Assembly: GCF_030216305.1 (NCBI RefSeq)
Contig: NZ_JASOKT010000003.1
Coordinates: forward strand, 117,693 to 181,692
DNA length: 64,000 bases
From: Actinotignum timonense
GTDB lineage: Bacteria; Actinomycetota; Actinomycetes; Actinomycetales; Actinomycetaceae
Direction of reading: 5' to 3'
The notes under the pieces are model-generated. The model saw nothing but the letters and a program-made list of their open reading frames with translations, was not told where the DNA came from and ran no database searches. Positions 52,052-61,130 of this stretch are shown piece after piece. The stretch's first letter is position 1. Each line of letters begins with the position of its first letter. The position numbers were made by a program, and so were the translations under genes.

Positions 52052-52830
52052 TGCAGCTCGCCCCCGTTCGCGGTGGTGGTGCCGGGCCTCGGTGCGCCGG
52101 GGCGCGCCGTGCCGGGTTGTGCGGATCCGGACGTGGCCACGTTAGCCGAATCGGCGTGAATAACGCCGTCGCGAATCTCCACGAGGCGTTCGCACCAGGC
52201 GGCCACGTTCGGGTCGTGGGTAACAATAATGAGGGTGGCCCCGCTCATTTTCGCGGCGGTGGTCAGGATCTGGGTGACTTCATGGCCGGTGGCCTGATCG
52301 AGGGCACCGGTGGGTTCATCAGCGAAAACTACCGCCGGCTGGCCCGCCAAGGCACGCGCAATGGCCACACGCTGGAGCTGCCCGCCGGACATTTCGCCAG
52401 GCCTACGGTGGCGTTCGGGTTCCACCCCGAGGCGCGCCAGCCACATATCCGCCGCGGCCAGCGCCTCCCGCCGGGGCTTGCCCTGGAGCAGCAGCGGCAC
52501 CGCCACGTTTTCGCGGGCCGGTAGCTCGGGAACCAGCTGACCATCCTGGAAAACAAAACCGAAATTCTCCAGGCGCATTTTCGAGCGCTGTCCATCGGAC
52601 ATATCCGAAATCGGCTCGTTGCCCAGGAGCACCGTGCCGGTGGTGGGCGCGATAATCCCGGCCAGGCAGTGCAGCAGTGTGGACTTACCCGAACCGGAAG
52701 GCCCCATAATCGCCACCGACTGCCCGCCCGGAATACGTAGCGAGACCTGGCGCAGCGCCGCCACGCTCCCAAAATTCTTCGTGAGATTATTCGCCACCAG
52801 GTCCGGGGCGAGATTCTGTGCTGTGTTCAT
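52048..52830 (-). CDS. ABC transporter ATP-binding protein, LolD/MacB-like
   Basis: A 260-residue ATPase with Walker A GPSGSGKST (about residue 40), LQRVAIARALAGQPAVVFADEPTGALD (signature MSGGQ and Walker B) and the H-loop IVTHDPN. A Pro/Gly/Thr-rich tail of about 30 residues follows. It energises the FtsX-type permease encoded directly after it. I chose ATG 52830; a TTG at 52842 is possible. The gene diverges from the histidine kinase gene across an inverted repeat. Confidence 0.92.
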   Translation of the reverse strand: MNTAQNLAPDLVANNLTKNFGSVAALRQVSLRIPGGQSVAIMGPSGSGKSTLLHCLAGIIAPTTGTVLLGNEPISDMSDGQRSKMRLENFGFVFQDGQLVPELPARENVAVPLLLQGKPRREALAAADMWLARLGVEPERHRRPGEMSGGQLQRVAIARALAGQPAVVFADEPTGALDQATGHEVTQILTTAAKMSGATLIIVTHDPNVAAWCERLVEIRDGVIHADSANVATSGSAQPGTARPGAPRPGTTTANGGELQ

Positions 52831-52884
52831 GGCTCTAGTCAACTTCCGATTGGCCGGCGGCGGCAGGGCTCGTACTCCACACTT

Positions 52885-52906
52885 ATGGTAGAGCTAGGTC
52901 TACCAT
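52885..52906. promoter_or_regulatory. Inverted repeat between the ABC exporter and two-component genes
   Basis: ATGGTAGA (52885-52892) and TCTACCAT (52899-52906) are perfect 8-bp arms with a 6-bp spacer. It sits in the 124-bp divergent gap, the expected place for a response-regulator site controlling both directions. Confidence 0.6.
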
Positions 52907-52954
52907 TCCCGGATTTGCGCGTGGTGGCGGGCGGTGCCCGGCTACCATGGCGGT

Positions 52955-54025
52955 ATGACAACGCAGAGCGCCATGCACGTAGATAACACCCGCGTGGTGG
53001 CCGAACAACTCCGCCGCGCCACGATGCGCGGGGTGCTCGCCGGTGGCCTCGGCACCATCGCCCTGGTATTCGTGGCGGTGGCGGGGCTCTCGCTGCTCGG
53101 CGGATTCAGCCCGATTCCTATCATCATCGGACTGTCCGGACTGCTGGCCCTGGGTGGGGCCGCATGGATAGTGTGGCGCGGGAACGGACGGGCGCTCGCG
53201 GACGTGGCCCCGGCGTCGTCGACCTGGATGGCGCAGCCATCCGATCATCGCGACGTGGTGCACGCGCAACGCTCCATTGCCGCGGCTTTTGAAATCGAAC
53301 GGCGCCGCATCGAACGCGATCTGCACGACGGCGCCCAGCAGTACCTGGTCGCAACCTCGATGGACGTGGGTGAGGCGGCGTTTCTGCTGGAAGGTGACGC
53401 GAACGGCGTTGTGAGCTCGGCGGATCTGGCGGCCGCGCGCGAACGCATGGCATCCGCGCAGGACCGCGCGGAACTCGCCCTTACCTCACTGCGGCGCACC
53501 GTGGCCGGAATCCACCCGAAGGTGCTCTCTGACCTGGGGCTGGAGGCGGCGGTGCGCGACCTGGTGGTTTCCGCGCCGGTGCCAGCCACCCTGCGGGTGC
53601 CGCGCCCGCTGCCCGAAATCCCCGAAGGCGTGATCGCCGCCGCGTATTTCACGGTGGCCGAAGCGCTGACGAACGTGGCGAAACACGCGCCCGCCGCCAC
53701 CGCGACCGTGCTGCTTATTGCCGACGATGACCTCCATCTCAGCATTACCGATACCGGCCCGGGCGGCGTTATCCCGGGCAGCGGCCTGCGCGGGATCGGC
53801 GAGCGGCTCGCGGCTTTCGGCGGCAGCCTGCGCATTTCCAGCCCGGTGGGCGGGCCCACGGAAATTCGCGCGCGCATCCCGCTGCTGCTCCACCGCGGCG
53901 AATGGGGGAGCGGGGCCGGGGTGGCGAGGGCTACGGACGTGCCCGCGACGGTCGCGGCGCCGGACGTTGCGCCGGAAACCGAAAATATGAGAACGGAGGG
54001 GACGGATGCGTCTGGTCGTTGCTGA
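52955..54025 (+). CDS. NarL/DesK-type sensor histidine kinase
   Basis: A 356-residue kinase. Two membrane helices occur near the N-terminus (about residues 25-70). The dimerisation/phospho-acceptor helix is FEIERRRIERDLHDGAQQYLVA, with the His in LHDGAQ (about residue 120). The HATPase domain follows (VAEALTNVAKHAPAATATVLL, then TDTGPGGVIPGSGLRGIGERL). A Pro/Ala-rich C-terminal tail of 50 residues is unusual. It overlaps the response regulator by 20 bp. The ABC exporter is divergent, and it probably controls it on sensing a membrane-active substance. Confidence 0.92.
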   Translation: MTTQSAMHVDNTRVVAEQLRRATMRGVLAGGLGTIALVFVAVAGLSLLGGFSPIPIIIGLSGLLALGGAAWIVWRGNGRALADVAPASSTWMAQPSDHRDVVHAQRSIAAAFEIERRRIERDLHDGAQQYLVATSMDVGEAAFLLEGDANGVVSSADLAAARERMASAQDRAELALTSLRRTVAGIHPKVLSDLGLEAAVRDLVVSAPVPATLRVPRPLPEIPEGVIAAAYFTVAEALTNVAKHAPAATATVLLIADDDLHLSITDTGPGGVIPGSGLRGIGERLAAFGGSLRISSPVGGPTEIRARIPLLLHRGEWGSGAGVARATDVPATVAAPDVAPETENMRTEGTDASGRC

Positions 54026-54764
54026 TGATTCCGCGCTATTTCGCGAGGGGCTGTGCGGGCTGCTGGAGCGGCGCGGGCACACGATTGTGGCCACCGCCGC
54101 CACCGCGCCGGAGCTGAGCGAGACGGTGCGCGTGGCCGCCGCCCGCGGGGAGGTCCCCGACCTGGTCATTACCGATGTGCGCATGCCGCCCACCATGAGC
54201 GACGACGGCCTGCGCGCCGCCGTGGACCTGCGCCGCGAATTCCCGGCCCTGGGCATTATGGTGCTTTCCCAATACGTGGCGCCGGCCTACGCGCGCGAGC
54301 TTTTCCACCCGGCCGCGGGTGCGAGCGGGGCGGGCCTAAGCGCGGGTGCGAGCGCCGGCGGGAACGGCGCCGCGGTCACGCATGCTTCCGGGAACGAGGA
54401 TGACGCGCCCGGTGGCCTGGGGTATTTGCTCAAAGATCGCGTGGCGCGGGTAGCGGATTTCGTGCGGTCCCTGGAAATTGTGGGGGTGGGCGGCGTGGTC
54501 GTGGATCCGGATGTTGCGGCCCAATTAATGGCGACGACGCCGTCACTTCTCACGGAGCTCACCTCCCGCGAACGTGAAATCCTGGAGCTCATGGCGCGTG
54601 GATATGCCAATTCAGCAATCGCCGCCGAGCTCTACCTCACCGGGGCAACCGTCTCCAAACACGTGGCAAATATTTTCCTCAAGCTGGGGATGCAGCCCGG
54701 GGAAGAAAACCGCCGGGTGCGGGCGGTGCTGGCCTATCTGACGGAAACCTCGCGCGCGGGCTGA
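54006..54764 (+). CDS. NarL/LuxR-type response regulator with an insert in the receiver domain
   Basis: A 252-residue regulator. The receiver domain (about 1-150) has the acidic pair (ADDSALF) and the phospho-acceptor Asp in VITDVRMPP, then VLSQYVAP and GYLLKDRV. Between the latter two sits an Ala/Gly-rich insert of about 40 residues (ASGAGLSAGASAGGNG), which lengthens the usual loop. The C-terminal LuxR helix-turn-helix is LTSREREILELMARGYANSAIAAELYLTGATVSKHVANIFLKLG. It overlaps the kinase gene, and the ATG follows GGAGGGGACGG. It likely binds the inverted repeat at 52885-52906. Confidence 0.92.
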   Translation: MRLVVADDSALFREGLCGLLERRGHTIVATAATAPELSETVRVAAARGEVPDLVITDVRMPPTMSDDGLRAAVDLRREFPALGIMVLSQYVAPAYARELFHPAAGASGAGLSAGASAGGNGAAVTHASGNEDDAPGGLGYLLKDRVARVADFVRSLEIVGVGGVVVDPDVAAQLMATTPSLLTELTSREREILELMARGYANSAIAAELYLTGATVSKHVANIFLKLGMQPGEENRRVRAVLAYLTETSRAG

Positions 54765-54864
54765 GGCGGGTGGTGCGCCTACGCTCAGTGGGCGGGGTGC
54801 GCCGTTCGCGCAGGCTGCGGTTCGGGCTGAAAATTGTGTCGGAGGCCCGTGGGAGAATGGGAGC

Positions 54865-57666
54865 ATGACCTCGGATCCCTGCGCTCGCCTGCTCGCTGCC
54901 CCGCCCTCGCTGCCGGTAGCAGCCCACCTCGATGAGGTGCGCGCCGCGCTGCCGCTCGCGGTGGTGAGCGCGCCGCCGGGAACCGGGAAAACCACGCTCA
55001 TTCCGCCGCTGGTGGCCAGCGCGCTCGCGGAAGGCGTGCGTGGAGGAACCGATGCGGGCGGTACTCAGCCCGGGCGGGTCCTCGTGATTCAGCCGCGCCG
55101 GGTGGCCGCGCGGGCTGCGGCCCGGCGCCTGGCTGAACTTTTCGCGGAACCGGTAGGTGCTACCGCCGGCTATAGCGTGCGCGGGGATTCCCAGGTGAGC
55201 CGGGAAACCCGCATCGAAATGATCACCCCCGGTATCGCGGTGCGCCGCCTGCAAAGCGACCCGGAATTGCGCGGTGTCGGCGCGCTTATTTTCGACGAAG
55301 TACACGAACGTCACCTCGATGCCGATCTGGCCCTCGCCCTCGCCCTGGAAGCCCGCGCCGCTTTCCGCCCGGACCTTTTGCTGGTGGCCATGTCCGCCAC
55401 CGTGGAATCCCAGCGCACCGCGGCTTTGCTGGAAGCGGGGGCCGCAGCACCCGGGGAAACCCCGCGGATCGTGGATATTCCGGGCGTGCTCCACCCGCTC
55501 ACGCTGCGCTACGCACCGCCCGGGCGCGGGGAAGAACCCCTGGGCACAATTTCGCGGGAGGGCGCACTCGGGGTGCGCCGGGAATTCCTGGCGCACGTGG
55601 CCCGGGTGGTGGAACGCGCTTTTAGGGAGGTGGAACTCGGCGATATTTTGGTGTTCCTGCCCGGGGTGCGGGAAGTGGAGCACGTGGTGGGTTTGCTTGG
55701 GCATCTACCTGCCCGGGTGGCACCCCTGCACGGCTCCCTCACCGGTGCTCAACAGGATGCCGCACTCCGTGAAGTTGCGGGAACTCGCAGCATTATTGTG
55801 ACCACCGCTATCGCGGAATCCTCCCTCACCGTACCCGGGGTGCGGATCGTGGTGGATAGCGGGCTTTCCCGGGAACCCCGCACCGATTACGCCAGTGGCA
55901 TCAGCGGGCTCGTTACGGTGTTGGAATCCCAAGCCGCCGGTATCCAACGCGGCGGGCGCGCCGGGCGTTTAGGCCCCGGAACCGTGTATCGGGTCATGAG
56001 CGAAGCTACCTGGGCGCGCCTCGCCGAACGTTCCACCCCGGAAATCTATACCGCGGATCTCACCGATTTTCTGCTGCAAGCAGCTGTATGGGGTGCCCCG
56101 GAAGGCCGGGGGCTCGCCCTCCTGGACTCGCCCCCGCAGCCGGGCGTGGCGGCTGGCATGCGCACCCTCACCGCCCTCGGCTGCATGGTGGCAGAACACG
56201 ACGCCGGGGATGATGCGGCCGATGGTGGGACGCTCGGAACCGAGACGCACGGGAGCGCCGTCGCCGGTGAGAGTACCGGCGCTGAGCGCGCCTGGCAGGT
56301 TACGGACCTGGCCCGCACCCTCGCCCCGCTTCCGGTCAGCACCCGCCTGGGGCGTAGCCTGCTGGAAACCACCCCGCGGTTAGGGGCAGGTACAGCCGCC
56401 CAGATCGTTGCCGCGCTCGCGGAATCACCCCGGCTGCCCGGGGCTGATCTGGCCCGATGGCCCACCGCCGTCTCACCGGCCTGGGCCCGGCAAGCCCAGC
56501 GCCTCGAAAAACTAGCCCGCCGCGCCCTGGGCGAAGCCACGGCAGCCGGCAGCGGGCGGCATGAGAGCGGGCAGAGTGACAGTGGGAAATCTGGCAGCGG
56601 CGCAGCCATCCGCGGGAAAACCGATACCGCAGGTTCCGGTACAACCGGCCCAGCTGGCTCCGGGAAACCCAGCCGGGCGGCCCGCAGTGACGATGCCCTC
56701 GCCCTCGTAACCGCCTGGGCATACCCGGATCTGCTGGCCCGCGCGGTGGATAGCACCTCGGGGCGCTACCTCCTGGCCAACGGTAGCGGGGCAGTACTCC
56801 CGCAAGGCTCCCCGCTCCTTGGAACGCCCTGGCTCGCGGTCGCAGAAGTGAGCGCCAGCCAAGGCCGAGCGGATGCACTCATCCGTGCCGCCGTACCCGC
56901 CGATGAAGAACTCGCCCGCCAAGCCGGCCGCGGCCTCATCACCACCGGCACCGCAATCACCTATCGGAAAGGCCGTCTGCGGGCCCGGGAAACCACCCGG
57001 CTGGGAGCCATCGAACTCGCCGGCCGGGATGTAGAGCGCCTCCCGCGCGCAGCCGCCACCGCGTGGGTGAGCACCGCGGCCAGCTCCGGAACCCTCCCGC
57101 TGGAATTCACCGCCGGAGCCCAAGCCCTGCGCGAACGTCTCGCCTTCCTCCACACCGTCCTAGGTGAACCCTGGCCCGATATGAGCGAAACCGCACTACG
57201 CCAGCGCATCGAGGAACTCGCCGGCCCCGAACTCGCCGCCCTCGCCCGGGGCGGCACCTGGGGAAACCTCGGGGCCGGAAATATAGAGCGCCTCCTGCCC
57301 TGGCCGGAAGCCACCCACCTGGACGAACTCGCTCCCGCCAGCCTCACCATCCCCACCGGAGAACAACGCACCATCCACTATGAAGGCGGCCGGCCCACCG
57401 TTCGCCTGCGCGTCCAAGAAGCCTTCGGCTGGGCCAAAACGCCGCGCCTAGCCGGTGGGCGCATCCCCGTTACCCTTGAACTACTCTCCCCGGCCGCCCG
57501 GCCCGTCGCCATCACCGACGACCTCGAAAGCTTCTGGGCCGGCCCCTACGCCCAAGTCAGGGCAGAAATGCGCGGGCGCTACCCACGCCACCCCTGGCCA
57601 GAAAACGGCGCCACCGCCAGCCCAACCAAACGCGCCCGCCCGCGCCGCACGGGTCAGAGCCGCTAA
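54865..57666 (+). CDS. hrpB: ATP-dependent RNA/DNA helicase HrpB
   Basis: A DEAH/RHA-type helicase of 933 residues. Motif I is SAPPGTGKTTLIPP (about residue 35), motif II is IFDEVHERHLDAD (DEVH), motif III is AMSATVES and motif VI is QRGGRAGRLGPG (about residue 360). The HA2-like domain and a C-terminal HrpB_C region follow (PLEFTAGAQALRERLAFL, GAGNIERLLPWPEATHLDELAP, then AKTPRLAGGRIPVTLELLSPA). A Gly/Ser-rich insert of about 45 residues near residue 570 is extra. The biological role is unclear in the family. Confidence 0.93.
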   Translation: MTSDPCARLLAAPPSLPVAAHLDEVRAALPLAVVSAPPGTGKTTLIPPLVASALAEGVRGGTDAGGTQPGRVLVIQPRRVAARAAARRLAELFAEPVGATAGYSVRGDSQVSRETRIEMITPGIAVRRLQSDPELRGVGALIFDEVHERHLDADLALALALEARAAFRPDLLLVAMSATVESQRTAALLEAGAAAPGETPRIVDIPGVLHPLTLRYAPPGRGEEPLGTISREGALGVRREFLAHVARVVERAFREVELGDILVFLPGVREVEHVVGLLGHLPARVAPLHGSLTGAQQDAALREVAGTRSIIVTTAIAESSLTVPGVRIVVDSGLSREPRTDYASGISGLVTVLESQAAGIQRGGRAGRLGPGTVYRVMSEATWARLAERSTPEIYTADLTDFLLQAAVWGAPEGRGLALLDSPPQPGVAAGMRTLTALGCMVAEHDAGDDAADGGTLGTETHGSAVAGESTGAERAWQVTDLARTLAPLPVSTRLGRSLLETTPRLGAGTAAQIVAALAESPRLPGADLARWPTAVSPAWARQAQRLEKLARRALGEATAAGSGRHESGQSDSGKSGSGAAIRGKTDTAGSGTTGPAGSGKPSRAARSDDALALVTAWAYPDLLARAVDSTSGRYLLANGSGAVLPQGSPLLGTPWLAVAEVSASQGRADALIRAAVPADEELARQAGRGLITTGTAITYRKGRLRARETTRLGAIELAGRDVERLPRAAATAWVSTAASSGTLPLEFTAGAQALRERLAFLHTVLGEPWPDMSETALRQRIEELAGPELAALARGGTWGNLGAGNIERLLPWPEATHLDELAPASLTIPTGEQRTIHYEGGRPTVRLRVQEAFGWAKTPRLAGGRIPVTLELLSPAARPVAITDDLESFWAGPYAQVRAEMRGRYPRHPWPENGATASPTKRARPRRTGQSR

Positions 57667-57765
57667 ACCCGCACCGCTACAATGCGCGCATACTGCTCAC
57701 GCCCGCGCGGGCGGGTAGGTGAAGGCCCGCAGCTAAAGTACGCCCAGGTCGCCCCGGGATATGCC

Positions 57766-58227
57766 TCAGTAGCCGAAGGTCAAGGTGCCAGTTTCGTCGT
57801 CGTCGGCAAAATCCCGGCGAATAGATGTCGCAGCACCGGCAAGATTACGCAAGCGCGCCCGCAACATCTCAATCGTGAGCCCGGCCATCGGCAAACAAAT
57901 CCGCAACTGGAGGTGACCACCCGACATCACCGCATCACCATCCAAAAACTCGCCGATCCGCTCCAAAATATCGCGAGTACGAGCCTCCGTCGGCGACTCC
58001 ACCAGCGATGCCGCCACATACAGCACATCCCCCAAGCCGGGAACATTCGCGTAACTGGCGATCATCTCCTGTTTATCCGACTCCGAACGCCACACCACCT
58101 CAAAACGGTAATGCACCCCATCCGGCATCGCCTGCGCGTGATAATCAGCCACCAGCACCTCATACAGGCCCGCAGCCGTTGTCACATCACGGGCATCAGA
58201 CGCTCCGCGCCCCGACTTCTTAGACAT
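57766..58227 (-). CDS. YbjN-like protein, gene 1
   Basis: A 153-residue protein, probably of the YbjN group of small sensory or chaperone-like proteins: YRFEVVWRSESDKQEMIASYANVPGLGDVLYVAASLV, then HLQLRICLPMAGLTIEMLRARLRNL. It overlaps the stop of the second YbjN-like gene by 8 bp and has GGGAGGGGGAAGCTG before its ATG (58227), so the two are co-translated. Function is unknown. Confidence 0.7.
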   Translation of the reverse strand: MSKKSGRGASDARDVTTAAGLYEVLVADYHAQAMPDGVHYRFEVVWRSESDKQEMIASYANVPGLGDVLYVAASLVESPTEARTRDILERIGEFLDGDAVMSGGHLQLRICLPMAGLTIEMLRARLRNLAGAATSIRRDFADDDETGTLTFGY

Positions 58228-58867
58228 CAGCTTCCCCCTCCCGGGTAACGTCCGAAAGCGCATCCGCGCCGGCCGCATGAGAGGCATCCGCGCCGCTCAT
58301 CGCCCGGGCCTGCGCCGCCACCAAAGCCGCGCAAGCGGCCAACTGCTCGGCCGGAACCGGCAGCGCCACCGCGTAATGAATATGCGCACGCCCGCCCAGC
58401 AGGCGAATCCCGCCAATCGGCAGCGCATCCGCGGCGCGCAACACCGCGATCAGATCGGGGCCCGTCGGGTCAATACCGAAATGCTCCAGCACCGCCGCTG
58501 CATTGCGAGAAAGCGCCGAGTCGGATTGCGTATCGGATTCCATGCTGGCTTGCGCCTCAGGTTGCGCGCCGGTTTCGGCGGCGGGGTCCGTGCCTGCTTG
58601 CGTGCCTGGCTCAGATGCTGCGTGGGTGCTGGACGCCGCGGATGCGGCGGCGCCGTCGTACTTACGCAGCTCCGCGCCGGTGAGCACGGGTGCCGCAAGA
58701 TGAACGACGGCGCGGCTATCGCGCCGGGTGGACTGCCCGGGCCAGGCGGTAACCGGCACCCCGTGAGTGACAAATCGTAAAGCTGGAGTCTCATCCGCCC
58801 GCGCGCCCGCATAAGTATCGCGCAGGGCCGCGGCGGCGTCCTCCCATGTTGTGAACTGTGATACCAC
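58220..58867 (-). CDS. YbjN-like protein, gene 2
   Basis: A protein of about 215 residues with an Ala/Thr/Glu-rich repetitive middle (GTQAGTDPAAETGAQPEAQ) that splits an N-terminal part (FTTWEDAAAALRDTYAGA, TPALRFVTHG) from a C-terminal YbjN-like half (IAVLRAADALPIGGIRLLGGRAHIHYAVALP). The start is uncertain: GTG 58867 (VVSQFTTWEDAA) agrees with the family-like beginning, and ATG 58936 is the alternative; the open frame to 59308 is spurious. It overlaps gene 1 and diverges from the RraB-like gene. Low-complexity expansions like this are frequent in this genome. Confidence 0.65.
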   Translation of the reverse strand: MVSQFTTWEDAAAALRDTYAGARADETPALRFVTHGVPVTAWPGQSTRRDSRAVVHLAAPVLTGAELRKYDGAAASAASSTHAASEPGTQAGTDPAAETGAQPEAQASMESDTQSDSALSRNAAAVLEHFGIDPTGPDLIAVLRAADALPIGGIRLLGGRAHIHYAVALPVPAEQLAACAALVAAQARAMSGADASHAAGADALSDVTREGEADV

Positions 58868-59024
58868 CTCACCAGTATTCCACGTTGGCGGCAGAATGCG
58901 GCACAGGCCGGGCGCGCCGCGTACAATAGATATCATCCCGTCCACGCTTGTCCGCGGACGGCCCCCTGAGCATCCTCGTGATTTTTCCGCGGCCCTCGAG
59001 TAGCAAAGGACGGTACCAGCAGCC

Positions 59025-59816
59025 ATGGCGCATGGAGCACATCTGGCCCCCGAGAGTGACAACCAGGCGGACGCTGCTGCCCTGGATCGGGCCCTGCTTG
59101 CTATGGTCGCCGAAGCTGCGCGCCTAACTGCCCCGCGCATGTGGATCAATCGCCTCCGTTTTTCTTCGCGCCGGGCCGCGGTGGCCGCCCGCACCCGCCT
59201 GCAACGCAACGGCTGGGTCCAGCAATCACAACTTTCCCAATTCGGGCGGTCCAAAGATTCCTGGATGCTCACCCTGTGGTCCGCCACCTCGGTAGATAAC
59301 GGGGTCATCGCCGATTCGCGTTCCTACCTGGAGCTCATTGCCGCCGCCACCAACGGGCGTTACCTGGGTTGGGAAGCTTCGCTGCTGCCGGCTCTGCGCG
59401 AATGCGATAATCCCGATTATTACCCGGAAGGGAGCATCGGCTGGCTCGCCCCCGGGGATGAGAATTATTTACACGAAGCGCGCGAAGAAGCGAAAAAACT
59501 GGTGCCGCGCGGGCGGGAACTGCCCCAGAACCTGCGCGATATATGCGCGCTGCTACCCGAATTGCGCGGCCAACGCTCCCGGCAGGCCCTCGCCTCCGGG
59601 CTCGGAGTGCTCATCGGGGACCGGCTGGTAGCCCACGCACCCCTCGCCTGGGTGGCCTACCGCCAGCGCGGCGGTTTCTACCCTTGCCTGCTGGGCCTGG
59701 AACGCGATACCGCCTACTTCCCCGAATCCATCGTTGCCGAAGCTTATGACGCCGAAGCGGATCTGTGGGAGCGGCTCCAAGAAGCCGTGCTAGAACTGCC
59801 CGCGGCCGAGCAGTAG
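59025..59816 (+). CDS. RraB-like (ribonuclease E inhibitor-type) protein
   Basis: A 263-residue protein. The segment INRLRFSSRRAAVAARTRLQRNGW, then SWMLTLWSATSVDNGVIADSRSYLELIAAATNGRYLGWEA matches the RraB/DUF pattern (strand, S-R-x-x-A-x-x-A-x-x-L-x-x-x-G, then a conserved G-x-Y-x-G-W-E). RraB-type proteins restrain RNase E in other bacteria. The rest (about residues 130-263) has no recognised domain, so this may be only a fold similarity. It stands between two YbjN-like genes and overlaps the stop of the gene at 59790 (convergent). Confidence 0.5.
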   Translation: MAHGAHLAPESDNQADAAALDRALLAMVAEAARLTAPRMWINRLRFSSRRAAVAARTRLQRNGWVQQSQLSQFGRSKDSWMLTLWSATSVDNGVIADSRSYLELIAAATNGRYLGWEASLLPALRECDNPDYYPEGSIGWLAPGDENYLHEAREEAKKLVPRGRELPQNLRDICALLPELRGQRSRQALASGLGVLIGDRLVAHAPLAWVAYRQRGGFYPCLLGLERDTAYFPESIVAEAYDAEADLWERLQEAVLELPAAEQ

Positions 59817-60836
59817 CGAATACCTTGCCGCGCCCTCGATTTGGCTGGCGATCCACCCGGGCCGCTGCCCGCTAATTTCAAAAGCGTGGCTGAAATAAAG
59901 ATCCGTGCCGTGCACCACCACCCCGCCCAGGGGTAGAGCCGCGGCCTGGCGGGCTGCCTCCCGCACCGCATCCGCGCTAGCATCACCCAGGCGCAAGGTC
60001 ACGGCCGCGCTATCCGCCCCGCTCACCAGGGTATTGCGCAGCATCACCACCGGAACCTCAGAGCCATCCACCCGGAGGGTAGCCCCGAAACCGTATTCGG
60101 CCTGAGCCGCATCGCGCTGCCCGAGCAGCGGAGCGAGCGCGGAAACCAAACCGTTCCAGCGATACACCCCGGCCGTGCCCAGCAGCTCATCAAAACGAGC
60201 ATCCACCCCGGCCGGATCCGTGAACTGATCGGCATCCCCGGGCGCATTGCCCACAAAAGGATTCATTTCCGGGCGCGCGGAAAACGTATCCTCCAGAATA
60301 TCCCCGGCGCCGGCCACCGCCTCCGGCCCGAAAAGATCATCTTTCGTGGGAGGAACGTTATCGAGACCGCGCACGAACACCGCGGTGGCGTCAATAGCGG
60401 CGACGACGAGGAACTTCACCATGCTGGTGAGCCGCGAGAAAGGCAATCCGGCCATGCGCAACGCCAGGTGCAGGACCACATCCTCCCCGACAATACGCAC
60501 ATCGCCCAAAGAAAAAGTCTCAAAAACCCAGCCGGCCAGGCCGGTTACATCGATGAGATCCGCCCGGCCCACCGAGCAGCGCAGATTGAGATAGGAACGC
60601 CCCTCGGAATCGCGCGCCGGAGAAAGTTCCACAGTTTTCAGGTTGTGCCCGATAGCCACGGCTAGGCGCAGCCCCTCCGTAGATGCCACCGGGCGCATTC
60701 CCGCCCGGCACGCGGTGACCACGCGTTCCCAGGTATTAATGATGTAGCCCGGTTCGCCGGGTTCGGCTTCCGGAATATCGCCGAGGGAAGCGGCGATGGT
60801 GTCAATTTCCCGACCGATAGCGTCCATCTCATCCAT
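59790..60836 (-). CDS. YbjN-like protein, gene 3 (two-domain)
   Basis: A 348-residue protein that appears to have two related halves. The first half (about 1-150) contains RSYLNLRCSVGRADLIDVTGLAGWVFETFSLGDVRIVGEDVVLHLALRMAGLPF. The second half ends GVVVHGTDLYFSHAFEISGQRPGWIASQIEGAARYSLLLGRG. The repeated pattern (V-L-x-L-A/H-x-x-F-x...) resembles the other two YbjN-like genes next to it. An acidic start (MDEMDAIGREIDTIAASLGDIPEAEPGEPG) precedes. Function is unknown. Confidence 0.7.
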   Translation of the reverse strand: MDEMDAIGREIDTIAASLGDIPEAEPGEPGYIINTWERVVTACRAGMRPVASTEGLRLAVAIGHNLKTVELSPARDSEGRSYLNLRCSVGRADLIDVTGLAGWVFETFSLGDVRIVGEDVVLHLALRMAGLPFSRLTSMVKFLVVAAIDATAVFVRGLDNVPPTKDDLFGPEAVAGAGDILEDTFSARPEMNPFVGNAPGDADQFTDPAGVDARFDELLGTAGVYRWNGLVSALAPLLGQRDAAQAEYGFGATLRVDGSEVPVVMLRNTLVSGADSAAVTLRLGDASADAVREAARQAAALPLGGVVVHGTDLYFSHAFEISGQRPGWIASQIEGAARYSLLLGRGQF

Positions 60837-61035
60837 GGGGGAAGTCTACCCGGGGCCTCCGACAGCAAAATGCGGTGTTCACGCTCGGCTCCGTAATGTT
60901 CACGCTCGGTGGCGCGGTGGGCGATGTCATATTAAGTAAAAAATGTGGCGAATACTCGGGGAGAAAGTCCCAGCTGCGGGATAAAAGCCTCGCGCGCGGT
61001 GGTGATATCGCGTAGGATTAGGCTCCGTCACCAAA

Positions 61036-61055
61036 AAGTAAGGGTACCCTTACTT
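61036..61055. promoter_or_regulatory. Perfect 20-bp palindrome upstream of the metal ABC operon
   Basis: AAGTAAGGGT followed by its exact complement ACCCTTACTT, about 75 bp before the binding-protein gene. The TAAGG...CCTTA half-sites resemble DtxR-family (MntR/TroR/SirR) boxes. A metal-responsive repressor is the natural candidate, which would fit a manganese/iron/zinc importer. Confidence 0.65.
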
Positions 61056-61130
61056 ACGAGCGTTGGGCTTCCTCACAGGGTGCATCCGATCAGGGCACCA
61101 ACGCCCAGTATAGCCAGAAAGGGGATGGTG

